64,000 nt of DNA from Methanoregula sp. UBA247 (GTDB lineage: Archaea > Halobacteriota > Methanomicrobia > Methanomicrobiales > Methanospirillaceae): positions 23,219 to 87,218 of the forward strand of contig DADR01000018.1 of the NCBI GenBank assembly GCA_002495055.1, given 5' to 3'. Positions 34,128 through 43,701 of this stretch are shown here, piece by piece. The position numbers and the translations under genes are program-made. Position 1 is the first letter of the stretch, and each line of letters opens with the position of its first letter. Under the pieces are notes generated by a model that saw nothing but the letters and a program-made list of their open reading frames with translations, made no database searches and was not told the origin of the DNA.

Positions 34128-34430
34128 TTAATCCTCTCCAAGTTCCCTGATGAGATCCAGGGTTACTGCCAGCTCAAAGGGCACCGCTTTGTAATACCGT
34201 TTCAGGTACGGAGGCTCTTTTGCAACGCAGTTGGTGCCGGTGACGAGTCCGGCCTTTTCAAACTGCTTTAAGTATATGTTCACAAGAGGCCGCGAGATCC
34301 CGACCTCTTCTGAGATCTCCCGCGCAAATTTCTCGTCGTGGGCGATCGATTTGAGAATGTTGAGCCTCTGCTCGTTGCCAAGAAAAACCAGGAGTTTTGC
34401 CAGTTCAGGGAGTGAAGACGGGCCCAGCAT
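34128..34430 (-). CDS. ArsR-type winged-helix transcription regulator
   Basis: A 100-residue helix-turn-helix regulator: LPELAKLLVFLGNEQRLNIL, FAREISEEVGISRPLVNIYL, KQFEKAGLVTG. The ArsR-like fold is clear; no metal-binding cysteine pair is seen (one cysteine only, C78 or nearby), so it may respond to something other than metal or act constitutively. ATG 34430 is the likely start, about 30 nt behind a TATA-like ATATTTATC, which would give a nearly leaderless message. It is co-transcribed with the membrane protein that follows. Confidence 0.85.
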   Translation of the reverse strand: MLGPSSLPELAKLLVFLGNEQRLNILKSIAHDEKFAREISEEVGISRPLVNIYLKQFEKAGLVTGTNCVAKEPPYLKRYYKAVPFELAVTLDLIRELGED

Positions 34431-34630
34431 GCTTATGTGTTTAATTATTTTTACACATGATAAATATTGTCGGAGTGTGGCAGTACGATGAATACACGAC
34501 AGCTCCCGGTCGATCCGATAAACCGGATACCAGCGAGGACTGGTCTCCCCGATCATGGGACCAGTGAGAGGGTTGTAGTTATTCAGTGAAGAGGTGCAGT
34601 GCAAAATGGGATGTACACGGGTGAAGTCAT

Positions 34631-35728
34631 TTACGAACCGGTAACCACAACTGCCACAAATCCCCCGTCACTGGTCTGGATGATCGATTGCGGGGCTACC
34701 CATGGGGGCAGGTCAAGGGATCTGTCCCAGACAACCTCCCCTTTGGGGGAGAGCCTGACGAGATGCAGGTTACTGGTTGCGTGGGGAACCGTGGTAAATG
34801 CAGCCGACGCTGGGAATGGGTATGCTTCGAACAGATATCCTCCATCTGAAACCCGGGTAACCGGATCCACTGCAACCAGGGGTATCGTGACGGTAGCAGT
34901 CCCGTTCTTTCCAACGGTAACCTGTTCTGATTCCCTATACTGGATAAGATCTTTATCTTTTGTCCGGTCCGGGTAGGTATACACAACCTCAACCTCTCCA
35001 CCCTGAATCTCGTACAGGGAGGTGATTGTTCCCATTTCATGGCTGCCGACAGTCCGGGTCCAGATCCATATGCCATTCGCACCGAGGTGGAAAAGTTCTC
35101 CATAGTTATAAGGCACTCCGCTCCGTTCTACGAAAAATCCGCCGTCAGCAACCTGGAGGATGGATGTCGAAGAATAGGGTTGATCCCATACCAGACTCCC
35201 GTTCCAGTCAAGTCCGATGGTATGACTCCCGGCAAGGGCGTATCCTCCATCGCGGACCGGGATTATGGAATTGATAGTGTATTCAATGGTCCGGTTCCAG
35301 ACAGGACGACCGTTATTATCCACTTTGCAGACCTTTCCGGATTTCAGTGCAGCGATTAATCCACCTTCAGGTGCCCCGGCAATGGCGACCGCCTCATCAG
35401 AACTTGTATCCAGGATCCTGTCCCACACTATCCCCCCGGTCCCGTTCAGCCTGACAATTCTTGGATGAGGTGGTGACCGTGGACTATCTGCAATCCACCC
35501 GGCAAGGGCATACCCATTATCCACAGTTTCAATAACAGCTGTCGCATAGTCCTGTCTCCCGGTATCAATTTGTGTACTCCAGACATTCTGGCCTCCGGAA
35601 TCATATTTACTCACCAGAATGTCAGTTTCTGCGAGACGTTCCCCACCAATACACCCGGTGGCTGCAATACACAAGCCGATTATGATGAATACGGTTATGG
35701 CGGTGAGTCCGGGTACAGGGGATTTCAT
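34631..35728 (-). CDS. Exported lipoprotein with beta-propeller-like repeats
   Basis: A 365-residue surface protein. The signal peptide ends in a lipobox-like AATGC (about residues 22-26). The mature part has five to seven copies of a repeat with DGGY.LAG/VWDR elements (VDNGYALAGWI, GIVWDRILDTSSDEA, RDGGYALAGSH, DGGYLFEA, GEVVWDRSLDL, SDGGFVAVV), typical of PQQ/WD-like propellers predicted in archaeal surface proteins. Ligand unknown. ATG 35728 begins MKSPVPGLTAITV. Confidence 0.8.
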   Translation of the reverse strand: MKSPVPGLTAITVFIIIGLCIAATGCIGGERLAETDILVSKYDSGGQNVWSTQIDTGRQDYATAVIETVDNGYALAGWIADSPRSPPHPRIVRLNGTGGIVWDRILDTSSDEAVAIAGAPEGGLIAALKSGKVCKVDNNGRPVWNRTIEYTINSIIPVRDGGYALAGSHTIGLDWNGSLVWDQPYSSTSILQVADGGFFVERSGVPYNYGELFHLGANGIWIWTRTVGSHEMGTITSLYEIQGGEVEVVYTYPDRTKDKDLIQYRESEQVTVGKNGTATVTIPLVAVDPVTRVSDGGYLFEAYPFPASAAFTTVPHATSNLHLVRLSPKGEVVWDRSLDLPPWVAPQSIIQTSDGGFVAVVVTGS

Positions 35729-35921
35729 AACTATCGATCATTGGGCACTACGATAACGTTAACGAAATTTGTTCGAGATTGAGGGGAATGAATGGCCGGC
35801 TCATCACTCATGGTTGTTTTGCCCGGTGTTCCTGGTATGGGGCGATGAGGGGAGGGTTAAGGACAAGGTAAAACAGCCTGCTGATTCTGGATAAAAACAA
35901 GGGATTTTTATTGCATAGACC

Positions 35922-36383
35922 TCAATTGAACCCGCTCATCCAGGTAATAAGCCACATACCGGTGAGAATAATCGATACCGCAAGGTAATTTTTTGTTCTC
36001 TGTGCTGCACAATACCCTGCAAGGCCGCAGGCTGTTGTAAGAACAGCGATAAAGGGAAGCGTACTGGACAGAGGGAGAAACACCCTATTACCCGGACGGA
36101 GCAGGATAAACCCGAAAATAAAGACGAGGGGGAGCGCAAGTACCCCGACAAGGAATGCACCCGTTCGATTCCCGGTGCGCCAGCCATAGATGATTGCAAC
36201 TGCCGGGAAAAGGGAGAACAGGATACAGAAAGTGACGAGCATGAGGATCCATTCTGCAATATCCCAAGGTGATCCCCGCGGAGGCATCTTCGAAAAGGTA
36301 TAATACCCGACTGCAAGGATGACCGCAGCAAGGGTAACCGGCAGGATCTGTTCCTTGATTCGGGCAAGCAGGGTCATACTCAT
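35922..36383 (-). CDS. Four-helix membrane protein, operon partner of 36380-37105
   Basis: A 153-residue integral membrane protein with four to five hydrophobic segments (about 14-30, 44-66, 75-95, 103-124, 132-150). No functional motif is recognised. Its ATG overlaps the stop of the upstream gene in an ATGA, so translation is probably coupled and the two proteins likely work together in the membrane. Confidence 0.7.
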   Translation of the reverse strand: MSMTLLARIKEQILPVTLAAVILAVGYYTFSKMPPRGSPWDIAEWILMLVTFCILFSLFPAVAIIYGWRTGNRTGAFLVGVLALPLVFIFGFILLRPGNRVFLPLSSTLPFIAVLTTACGLAGYCAAQRTKNYLAVSIILTGMWLITWMSGFN

Positions 36384-37105
36384 TCAGCTCCCCTGAGCAA
36401 AGCTCTCACTGATGACATAGGATCATATCGGCAGGTTTCGGCAATCATATCCTTGAGAAATGGAGTCTGTGAGGTAAGGTTTGCCTCGGTTGTTGTTCCG
36501 TAATAGACTATATAATATTCATTATTTATTGCGTAATCACTCTCTGGTGGAAGCACTCCCACTCCTGGGATCGTCACGGTGAAAAAATAGCCCGATGTGT
36601 TGACGCTTTCATATCCCGTGGCTTTGATGTGGTCAGGAATTGTGGAGCGGTTTTGTGAATCAGGAATACCCGGGGCAGATTTCCCGGATCTCAGGATATG
36701 CTCAGTAAAATTGAGTTCAACGGATGAGATTTTTCCGTAAGTCTCCAAAAAACCAACCAGGTTTTTTTGCGATTCCAGAAATTTCCGTTTGTCATTGAAA
36801 TACCATACTGCGATCATATACTGGCCGTTTGTCGTGAGATGCGTGTAATTTTCATAACGACAATAAGGCGAAAGTGTCGGGAATTGTGGTGCTGAAACAT
36901 CACGGTGTCCGGCAAGGATGAGGTGTTCCTGAGTGGAGGGGGTCGAATCTGGCCCGGATGTTGTCCATACAATATCTTGCTGAGGAAGATACCATCCAGC
37001 TCTTACCTTGGGTGGGATCGGATCTGTCATTGCAGAAATAATGAATGCGGCAACTATGACACCGACAATCAGGACGATAATTCCAGCAATCAGGATTTTT
37101 TTCAC
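36380..37105 (-). CDS. Membrane-anchored exported protein of unknown function
   Basis: A 241-residue protein with an N-terminal anchor (ILIAGIIVLIVGVIVAAFIISA, about 4-25) and a large extracytoplasmic domain with several Asn-x-Ser/Thr sites (YENYTHL, ELNFTEH, SQNRSTI, VNTSGYF, EANLTSQ). No catalytic motif is recognised. It is the first gene of a two-gene operon with the polytopic protein downstream (ATGA overlap). Confidence 0.7.
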   Translation of the reverse strand: MKKILIAGIIVLIVGVIVAAFIISAMTDPIPPKVRAGWYLPQQDIVWTTSGPDSTPSTQEHLILAGHRDVSAPQFPTLSPYCRYENYTHLTTNGQYMIAVWYFNDKRKFLESQKNLVGFLETYGKISSVELNFTEHILRSGKSAPGIPDSQNRSTIPDHIKATGYESVNTSGYFFTVTIPGVGVLPPESDYAINNEYYIVYYGTTTEANLTSQTPFLKDMIAETCRYDPMSSVRALLRGAE

Positions 37106-37253
37106 GATCTTGCCTCAGGTTTTTTCAACCTGTTTCCGTTAAATCCCGTATATTCATGGTCTTTGGTTTTTGACACCCAAGAGGGTTGTGGTTATATAAA
37201 AAATTCTGTGAGATTTCACCTCCTGTGCAATTTTTCGCGTCAGGTTTATTGTG
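37106..37253 (+). promoter_or_regulatory. Intergenic region with a strong TATA box at 37191
   Basis: GTTATATAAA (37191-37200) is one of the best archaeal TATA boxes in the window on the plus strand. It would start transcription near 37222, about 30 nt before the small frame at 37254, or further read toward the kinase at 37623. Confidence 0.45.
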
Positions 37254-37394
37254 ATGGGTAAAAACGGGGATGATCATAAGGAGCACCCTGAAAAGAACGT
37301 GACAGGAACATTGACCAGGGGAGAGGGGTGGATGAAGGGAAGTGTGAACAACAACAATTCAAGGAATAAAGGAAAATCCCGGTTGCACTTCTGA
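37254..37394 (+). CDS. Possible 46-residue hydrophilic protein
   Basis: A frame from ATG 37254 to TGA at 37392-37394 encoding a Gly/Asn/Lys-rich peptide (MGKNGDDHKEHPEKNVTGTL, later RGEGWMKGS). A strong TATA box lies about 55-60 nt upstream. There is no ribosome site and no recognised family, so support comes only from promoter position and protein-like composition. Confidence 0.35.
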   Translation: MGKNGDDHKEHPEKNVTGTLTRGEGWMKGSVNNNNSRNKGKSRLHF

Positions 37395-37622
37395 AGGAAA
37401 CCTCAGGATTCCTGTTTTTGTCTGTCTGACCCCAAGGATTAATATCGGATCGAGGCATGGATGAACTGAGGGATTGACGTACCGTGGACCTGCGGGGAAA
37501 AACATTGGGGAGTTTGTACAGGCAGCATTATCCAGGCGATTATAGTAATCCTCGCGAACCTGTCCTTTTTTTTAATTATGAGCACATACCTGAACCGTGC
37601 GTTGTGAAGGAGAAACAGATCG

Positions 37623-39833
37623 ATGAACGGTGATGCAGGAGAAGGAAAAACCCTGGTCAGCAACTTCTACCGTCTGCTGATCGTTTCTATGATTATTGTC
37701 CTGTTTGGCGGTATTGCGCTGACGATCTGGACTGCCCAGTATGAAGACAGCCGTTTACGCAATGATCTGCTCATAAAAAGCCGGCTTGTAAATGAGGGAT
37801 TTACTCCTGATCAGGTGAAGGGATTGACCGGCTCTGAAGCCGACTTGTCCTCGCCAGGTTACATCGCCGTGAAAGAGGAGTTAATCAGGGTACGATCGGC
37901 AGATCCGTTTATCCGGTTCCTCTATTTCATGGGCCAGCGGCCGGACGGGGCTGTCATTTTTCTTGTCGACTCAGAACCCATGGAATCGGAGGATTACTCA
38001 CCACCGGGGCAGGAATTTTCTGAAGTAACAAAAGAGCTGCTGGATGTATTTCTGGTTACCAGGGGGGAGATGACTGAAGGTCCGGTTTCCGATCGCTGGG
38101 GGACATGGGTCAGCAGCGTTATTCCGGTTATCGATCCTGCGACGGGCAATGTTATTGCAGTCTTTGGCATGGACATTGATGCCCAGGACTGGAACATGCA
38201 TATTATCACAGCCTGCCTGCCGGTAGCCACCGGCACTCTTGTACTTCTTTTCATCCTGCTCGTTTTTTCGTATATCCATCAGCGCAATGAAGATGAGAAG
38301 CAGATCCTTGAAAAGTCTGAACACCGGCTCAATGATATCATCAATTTTCTTCCGGACGCAACTTTTGTCATTGACCTGGAGGGCAGGGTGATTAAATGGA
38401 ACAAAGCAATGGAGGAGATGACCGGTGTCAGGGCAGGCGACATCCTGGGAAAAGGGAATTATGAGTACGCTCTCCCGTTTTACGGGATCAGAAGACCGAT
38501 TTTGATCAACCTGGTGCGGGAACCGGATAGGGAGATTGCAAAAAAATATACCGTAGGCGTCCACGAGCAGGGAAATATGCTCATTACCGAGACTGAACTG
38601 CGCCGGCCTGATGGCTCCGTGGTAGTCCTTGGTGCAGTGGCTTCACTGCTCCGCGAAGTTGATGGTCGGGTGGTTGGGGCAATCGAGTCCATCAGGGATA
38701 TCACCCGGCAGAAAAAAATTGAAAATGAACTGAAATCCAGCGAAGAGCGGTTCAGGCTTCTTGTGCAGAATATCAACGACGGTATCGTCGTCAACGATGT
38801 ATCCCAAGAAAGCTCAGGGCCGATACTGGAAGTAAACGACCGTATTTGTGAGATCCTTGGATACACGTCGGAAGAATTGCTGCAGATGTCGATACAGGGT
38901 ATCCTTGCGCCCGAACAGAAGTGGGTGAGAGCATTTCAGGAATTTCCGGGGCACCGCGTGCGTGATGCTGATGAGGTTTATAAAAGGCAGCATGCAATAT
39001 TCGAAACTGAGCTCGTCAGAAAAGACCAGCAGCACATACCGGTCGAGATCAGCGCACGCTTTTTAGAACTCCAGGGAAGACCGACAGCCCTTGCAATTGT
39101 CCGGGACATCTCGGAAAGAAAGATGCTTGAAAAAGAGAAGGAATTCTATAACCAGGAAATACAGCGGTCCACAGCAGCTCTCAGGCAGACCAATGATAAG
39201 CTCAACCTGATGAACAGCATAACACGGCATGACATCCTCAACCAGCTCACGTTAATCCTTGGCTATACCGAGCTGATAAAGGCACAATTCCCGGATCCCC
39301 GGCTGCAGGAGTATATCGGGAAAGAGTTACGGGCAGCCCGGACTATCCAGGACCAGATCACGTTCACGAAAGAATACCAGGATATCGGGTCGCAGGCCCC
39401 AAAGTGGTTCAGTCTCAAAAATGTCATAGTATCAGCCGCAGCAGGACTTTCACTCTCTCCTGTTACGCTCTCTGTAGACGTTGACCGGTTTGAGATATAT
39501 GCCGATCCTTTGCTTGAGAAGGTATTTTTTACGCTTCTCGAGAACACGATCCGTCATGGAAAAAAGGTGACTGATGTCGTGTTCTCCACCCGTAAGGAGG
39601 AAACCGGACTCGTGGTGATATATGAAGACAACGGAGAGGGGGTACTTGTGGGACATAAGGAGGATATATTCCAGCAAAAGTATTTCCAGCATACCGGATT
39701 CGGGTTGTACCTTTCACGGATTATCCTGAGTATTACCGGAATATCGATCAGGGAAACCGGTGAACCGGGAAAGGGCGCCCGGTTCGAGATCCTGGTGCCA
39801 AAGGACGCATACCGGGTTGATGGCACCCTGTGA
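37623..39833 (+). CDS. Membrane sensor histidine kinase with two PAS domains
   Basis: A 736-residue sensor. A first membrane helix (about 12-34) and a second (about 192-215) flank an extracytoplasmic sensor of about 155 residues, CACHE-like in position. PAS1 (about 238-360, DATFVIDLEGRVIKWNKAM) and PAS2 (about 375-500, DGIVVNDVSQESSG) follow. The kinase core has an archaeal H-box TRHDILNQLTLILGY with H536 and a compact HATPase (FFTLLENTIRHG, YEDNGEGV, GFGLYLSRIIL). ATG 37623 has GGAGAAACAG upstream. No response regulator is adjacent, so its partner lies elsewhere. Confidence 0.93.
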   Translation: MNGDAGEGKTLVSNFYRLLIVSMIIVLFGGIALTIWTAQYEDSRLRNDLLIKSRLVNEGFTPDQVKGLTGSEADLSSPGYIAVKEELIRVRSADPFIRFLYFMGQRPDGAVIFLVDSEPMESEDYSPPGQEFSEVTKELLDVFLVTRGEMTEGPVSDRWGTWVSSVIPVIDPATGNVIAVFGMDIDAQDWNMHIITACLPVATGTLVLLFILLVFSYIHQRNEDEKQILEKSEHRLNDIINFLPDATFVIDLEGRVIKWNKAMEEMTGVRAGDILGKGNYEYALPFYGIRRPILINLVREPDREIAKKYTVGVHEQGNMLITETELRRPDGSVVVLGAVASLLREVDGRVVGAIESIRDITRQKKIENELKSSEERFRLLVQNINDGIVVNDVSQESSGPILEVNDRICEILGYTSEELLQMSIQGILAPEQKWVRAFQEFPGHRVRDADEVYKRQHAIFETELVRKDQQHIPVEISARFLELQGRPTALAIVRDISERKMLEKEKEFYNQEIQRSTAALRQTNDKLNLMNSITRHDILNQLTLILGYTELIKAQFPDPRLQEYIGKELRAARTIQDQITFTKEYQDIGSQAPKWFSLKNVIVSAAAGLSLSPVTLSVDVDRFEIYADPLLEKVFFTLLENTIRHGKKVTDVVFSTRKEETGLVVIYEDNGEGVLVGHKEDIFQQKYFQHTGFGLYLSRIILSITGISIRETGEPGKGARFEILVPKDAYRVDGTL

Positions 39834-39956
39834 TGAAACCCGATCCGAAAATTCTTTCGGGTAATTATCCGGTTGTTACGGGAACCGGAACGTACCAAAA
39901 AAGGCGGCAGCAGGAAATCACCGATATATTTAGATAGCAAAAAAAGAGTTCTCATT

Positions 39957-40508
39957 ATGAAACAGCTCATCCTTCCTGGCATTTTCATCATCTTTGCAAT
40001 TTTTACCCTTAGCACCGGATGTACTGAGCCGCCGGTAAAAGACCCGACGGTCTCCGTGAGTGATATTGGATTATCGGATGTTACCTTGCAGACAATGACC
40101 GTGAATGCAACGGTTGTTATCTTCAATCCCAATCCGTTCGGGGCGAGACTCAATAAAGTGGCTTTTGATGTCTATTACCCTGATGACATCCCCACCTACC
40201 TGGGTCATGGAGAACAGACCAACATCGATGTGGTAAGCAGCGGCAATACAACGGTCATCGTACCGGTAACCATCAGAAATATCCAGGCGATTAAAGCAGT
40301 ATCAACGCTGGTCCGCAAAGGATCTATCACTATCAACGTCAATGGTTCCGCCTTTATTGATGTCAAGGTGACATCGTTTGAAAAGCCGTTTGAGCAGAGC
40401 AGGCAGTTCAAGGCCAGTGATTTCGAATCCCTGGTTCCGGTGACCTCGGTCAACATCACGGAAAAGGTGCAGCAACTCGGGGGATTGCTGGACATAGTAG
40501 CGGGATAG
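39957..40508 (+). CDS. LEA14-like (WHy domain) lipoprotein
   Basis: A 183-residue exported protein with a lipobox (LSTGC, about residue 20) and a LEA_2/WHy beta-sandwich: TVSVSDIGLSDVTLQTMTVN, VVIFNPNPFGARLNKVAFDV and VPVTIRNIQAIKAVSTLVRK. The NPNPF motif is the family hallmark. Archaeal members are linked to desiccation or stress protection by homology only. ATG 39957 lies about 25-30 nt after a TATA-like ATATATTTAGA, so the message is probably leaderless. Confidence 0.9.
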   Translation: MKQLILPGIFIIFAIFTLSTGCTEPPVKDPTVSVSDIGLSDVTLQTMTVNATVVIFNPNPFGARLNKVAFDVYYPDDIPTYLGHGEQTNIDVVSSGNTTVIVPVTIRNIQAIKAVSTLVRKGSITINVNGSAFIDVKVTSFEKPFEQSRQFKASDFESLVPVTSVNITEKVQQLGGLLDIVAG

Positions 40509-40583
40509 TGAGATCCTCCTTGTTACTATCAGCCGGGTATCGCAGGATGAGTAATCAAGGGGATGTGACCATGGAGCGAATAA

Positions 40584-40742
40584 ATGACACACAGAAGGAC
40601 GGGTATGGGGGTGTGTTGTCCGTTATGCGGGCATCCGGACGCCCACTACCTGAAGGAAAAAGACATCTGGGTCTGTAATCACTGTCAATATACCTGGTAT
40701 ACCATCGAACACTGTACCAATCGCCGTCACTTGAGAGATTAG
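40584..40742 (+). CDS. Zinc-ribbon miniprotein (52 aa)
   Basis: A short gene with two knuckles, CCPLCGH (residues 11-17) and CNHC (31-34), spaced as a zinc ribbon, and an extra C44. ATG 40584 has GGAG 7 nt upstream. The sequence (KEKDIWVCNHCQYTWYTIEH) is typical of archaeal zinc ribbons that bind nucleic acid or proteins. It follows the LEA14 gene by 75 nt on the same strand. Confidence 0.7.
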   Translation: MTHRRTGMGVCCPLCGHPDAHYLKEKDIWVCNHCQYTWYTIEHCTNRRHLRD

Positions 40743-41001
40743 CACTGTTTTGCCCGGATTATCCCGATATACAGCAGTTCCGGAACGCTAAAAAAACCAG
40801 GAAGAACAGGACGATACCGACCCGGGTATACACACTAAAAAAAGCCCGGCCTGTGTCATAGACAGAATTCATGCCAATACATTGAGCAGCATCTCGTACC
40901 AAAAATATTCCCCGGTAAAATGCTTTCCGCGTCCATGCAGATTCTCCACGGATTCGCATTCCGGCTGTGTTTATCTATCATGAAAAAAGGGGTTCAGGTA
41001 A

Positions 41002-41853
41002 TTACAATACAGCCGCATTGAAGGTATCGCACGAGTTTGTATCTCCACTTACAAAACCAGCGTTAAACCATTTCGCCCGTTGTGCGGATGTGCCGTGCGT
41101 GAACGAATCCGGCACAACGTAGCCCTGGGATTGTTTTTGCAGGGCATCGTCACCGATCTTCGCGGCAGCATTCATGGCTTCATCGATATCACCGGCTTCG
41201 ATCATCTGGCGTTGCTTATCAGCGTGATTCGCCCATAAACCCGCATAACAATCTGCCTGTAATTCCAGCATCACCGAATATTTGTTGGCCGTGACCGTAT
41301 CGCTCTGGCTCTGGAGTCTCTGGACCTCTCCTGAAGTCCCTACGAGGTTCTGAACATGGTGACCCACTTCGTGGGCTATGACATATGCCTGGGCAAAATC
41401 ACCCGGAGCTCCCAACTGGTTTTTCAGCTCATCATAAAAATCCAGGTCAATATACACTTTCTCGTCACCCGGACAATAAAAAGGCCCCATGGCCGCCTGG
41501 GCAAATCCACAGGCTGAATCCACGCTACCTTTGAACAGGACTAATTTGGGTTGCCGGTAGACCTGACCATTTTGCTGGAATATGGACTGCCACGTATCTT
41601 CGGTATCAGCAAGAACAACGGATACAAAATCGGCCGACTCATTCTCAGCCGCGGTCAACACTACAGGAGTGCTGTCTCCCGTACCGCTTTGTGTGGCGAT
41701 CGCACTGATAAGTGAAATCGGATCAGCACCGGTCAGCAGGCCGATAACAAGAATAGCAAGGATCCCGATACCGCCACCGACTGCTCCCTGCTTTACACCA
41801 AATCCCCGTTGGTCTTCGACATTATCACTCCGTCTTGCGTCTCTCCATTTCAT
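41002..41853 (-). CDS. YpfJ-type neutral zinc metallopeptidase
   Basis: A 283-residue membrane-anchored peptidase. N-terminus MKWRDARRSDNVEDQRG is the family signature; one membrane helix follows (GGIGILAILVIGLLTG, about 27-42). The zinc motif HEVGH lies in VIAHEVGHHVQNLVG (about residue 165), followed by the ligand-bearing LELQADCYAG. The substrate is unknown. The family is mostly bacterial, so transfer into this lineage is possible. It is divergent from a questionable frame at 41884. Confidence 0.93.
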   Translation of the reverse strand: MKWRDARRSDNVEDQRGFGVKQGAVGGGIGILAILVIGLLTGADPISLISAIATQSGTGDSTPVVLTAAENESADFVSVVLADTEDTWQSIFQQNGQVYRQPKLVLFKGSVDSACGFAQAAMGPFYCPGDEKVYIDLDFYDELKNQLGAPGDFAQAYVIAHEVGHHVQNLVGTSGEVQRLQSQSDTVTANKYSVMLELQADCYAGLWANHADKQRQMIEAGDIDEAMNAAAKIGDDALQKQSQGYVVPDSFTHGTSAQRAKWFNAGFVSGDTNSCDTFNAAVL

Positions 41854-41978
41854 GGTTAAATCCTCCCCCTCACTGATCGTTATGTGAATCGCTGGAATAT
41901 TATGCTATCTCTTTTATGTATTTTTGGGGTTATTGGATGCGGGATTGCCCGGGAGAGTGTGGGGAATGTGTCTCCTGG

Positions 41979-42362
41979 TCACGGGGGTAAAATCTTCCTC
42001 CAGCAACAGATATTGTTCGAACCCAGGGGTAAACCCGGAAGTCTGGAATCTTCATTTGTTCCCGGTTTGTTGTTCATCCTCTCGACAGGAACATATCCCT
42101 TATTTCGCATTGAACTGAGGGGTTTTCCTCGTTCACAGGGGTAGGGAATACCTCCGGTTTCTTTGCACCATGCCTGCCACTTTGACGCGTTATCGACCAT
42201 AATTCCGTCTTTGTTCGGCTCTTTTGCCGGGGGTGGGGGGTAGTTTGAGGATACAGTACTGCTCGTACCGGTTGCGGTTTTTATACCACTTGCCGGTGGT
42301 GGTTGTTTTGGGGTGCCGGTAACCGGGGGTACAGGTTCACGCTGTGGGTTTCCTGGTGTCAT
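41979..42362 (-). CDS. Hypothetical Pro-rich/Cys-containing protein
   Basis: A 127-codon frame with a Pro/Thr-rich N-terminal half and a C-terminal half containing WQAWCKETGGIPYPCERGK, later NNICCW. The frame stays open upstream of ATG 42362 (a YCRDC precedes it), so the start is uncertain. No signal peptide is found. Composition is protein-like but no family is known; a lipoprotein-like frame on the other strand (41884-42144) competes for the same DNA. Confidence 0.4.
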   Translation of the reverse strand: MTPGNPQREPVPPVTGTPKQPPPASGIKTATGTSSTVSSNYPPPPAKEPNKDGIMVDNASKWQAWCKETGGIPYPCERGKPLSSMRNKGYVPVERMNNKPGTNEDSRLPGLPLGSNNICCWRKILPP

Positions 42363-42446
42363 ACAATCACGGCAATATACATCTCTTCTTAATTAAATCT
42401 GATGATCAAAAACCTGGATAATGAAGCCGGGGCCTGCAGGGTCCTG

Positions 42447-43316
42447 TTATTCCCGTGAGCGGATGACAACCACCGGCCTTGTCGAGTTCATGGCCACGTC
42501 CTGCACCGTGCTACCGAGCAGGAAATCATGAAGACAGCCTTTTCCAAATGAGCTGATCCAGATGACCGATACGTCCTGCTCTTCCGCAGTCCTTACAATC
42601 TCGCCGGCCGGATCTCCTGTCGTTACGATAGCCCTGCACGGGATGTCCTGTGCCGCAAGGCTGTCGCGGACTGCGTCGATCCAGGCTTTGGCTGCCTGTA
42701 CTGATTCCCGGGCATCACTGGATGGCCCGGCCTCCTCAACGACATGGAGGAGGATGAGTTCTCCTACTCCCTGCATCGTGCCGGCAAGGGCTGTTGCATG
42801 TTCAGAGAACCGGGAGAAATCTATCGGGCAGAGGATTCGGGAGAAGAGCAGGGGACAGAACTTTTCATACGTTTTGCCGGTCAGGGTCTCGATGATCTTA
42901 TGGCGCATGATCAGGACATTGGTATTGCTGATGCGGCACAGGACAGTCGAGGGTACACTGCCAAGGAGCACCCCCATTTTTACACTCTGTCCGCGTGCGC
43001 TGATAACGATCAGGTCAGCACCGCTTTTCTCCGCGCTTGTCAGTATCCCTTCAGCAATATCGGGCGCTATCGTTGTTTCCAGCGTTACCCTGATGTCCGG
43101 GTTGTGTGATGTAAGGTAGCGTTGCGCCTCATCGAGGGTCTTTTCAGCGGTCTCTTTTGCCAGCGTATCAACGACCTGTGCCCCCATCGGGTACGTAGTC
43201 TCTTTGATGACGTGGAGCAGGATGACATCCCGGACCTGGGGAATACCGGCAATACAATCGAGCATAATCTCTGCACGTTCTGAAAAATCTGTAGGAAAAA
43301 GCACTTTTTCAAACAT
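42447..43316 (-). CDS. Tandem universal stress protein (two UspA domains)
   Basis: A 289-residue cytoplasmic protein of two UspA folds. Domain 1 (about 1-145) starts MFEKVLFPTDFSERAEIMLD and ends with an ATP-binding-type glycine motif (SARGQSVKMGVLLGSVPSTV). Domain 2 (about 155-289) starts ILCPIDFSRFSEHATALAG and ends GKGCLHDFLLGSTVQDVAMN. Both have the G-x2-G-x9-G-like loop, so nucleotide binding is likely. Such proteins respond to stress in many archaea. Monocistronic. Confidence 0.95.
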   Translation of the reverse strand: MFEKVLFPTDFSERAEIMLDCIAGIPQVRDVILLHVIKETTYPMGAQVVDTLAKETAEKTLDEAQRYLTSHNPDIRVTLETTIAPDIAEGILTSAEKSGADLIVISARGQSVKMGVLLGSVPSTVLCRISNTNVLIMRHKIIETLTGKTYEKFCPLLFSRILCPIDFSRFSEHATALAGTMQGVGELILLHVVEEAGPSSDARESVQAAKAWIDAVRDSLAAQDIPCRAIVTTGDPAGEIVRTAEEQDVSVIWISSFGKGCLHDFLLGSTVQDVAMNSTRPVVVIRSRE

Positions 43317-43552
43317 AATTCACCCCGGCGGCAGTATGTTTAAGGCCCGGCAGCGGGCACCATGAAACATAAAAACCCTCCCTTCAAACAATACATACGG
43401 TCTGCGATATTTAAGGGTATCTGGTGGGACTGCAGAGCCCGGAGGATATAAAAGGCGATTGAGGAAGGGTTGACGATCATGCAGATGCCTGGCGCCAATA
43501 TGCCGTGGCTGCGGAAAGATCAACAATTGTTTTTTTAGATATCCACGGCCGG

Positions 43553-43657
43553 TCATCGGCTGCCACGATGATCCCGATTATAAAGTAAATCGGGGTAATG
43601 GGGGCAAAGTCTGCAGGAAAGCCCGCAAATGCCAATTTCGGGATATTTTATGTTCAT
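43553..43657 (-). pseudogene. N-terminal stub of a DUF3795 protein
   Basis: The frame from ATG 43657 reads MNIKYPEIGICGLSCRLCPH then YPDLLYNRDHRGSR and stops. The start YPEIGICGLSCRLCP is characteristic of Cys-rich DUF3795 proteins of methanogens, which are much longer and carry further cysteine pairs. No continuation was found in other frames, so this is a truncated remnant. Confidence 0.5.
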
Positions 43658-43701
43658 TGTTATCCCTTTTACCCTGGTATCCCCAGTATTTTTTAATAAT
43701 A

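Noticed and set aside
41884..42144. 86-codon plus frame with a lipoprotein-like start
   Set aside because: GTG start without ribosome site and poor mature sequence; the minus frame with Cys motifs is slightly better supported.
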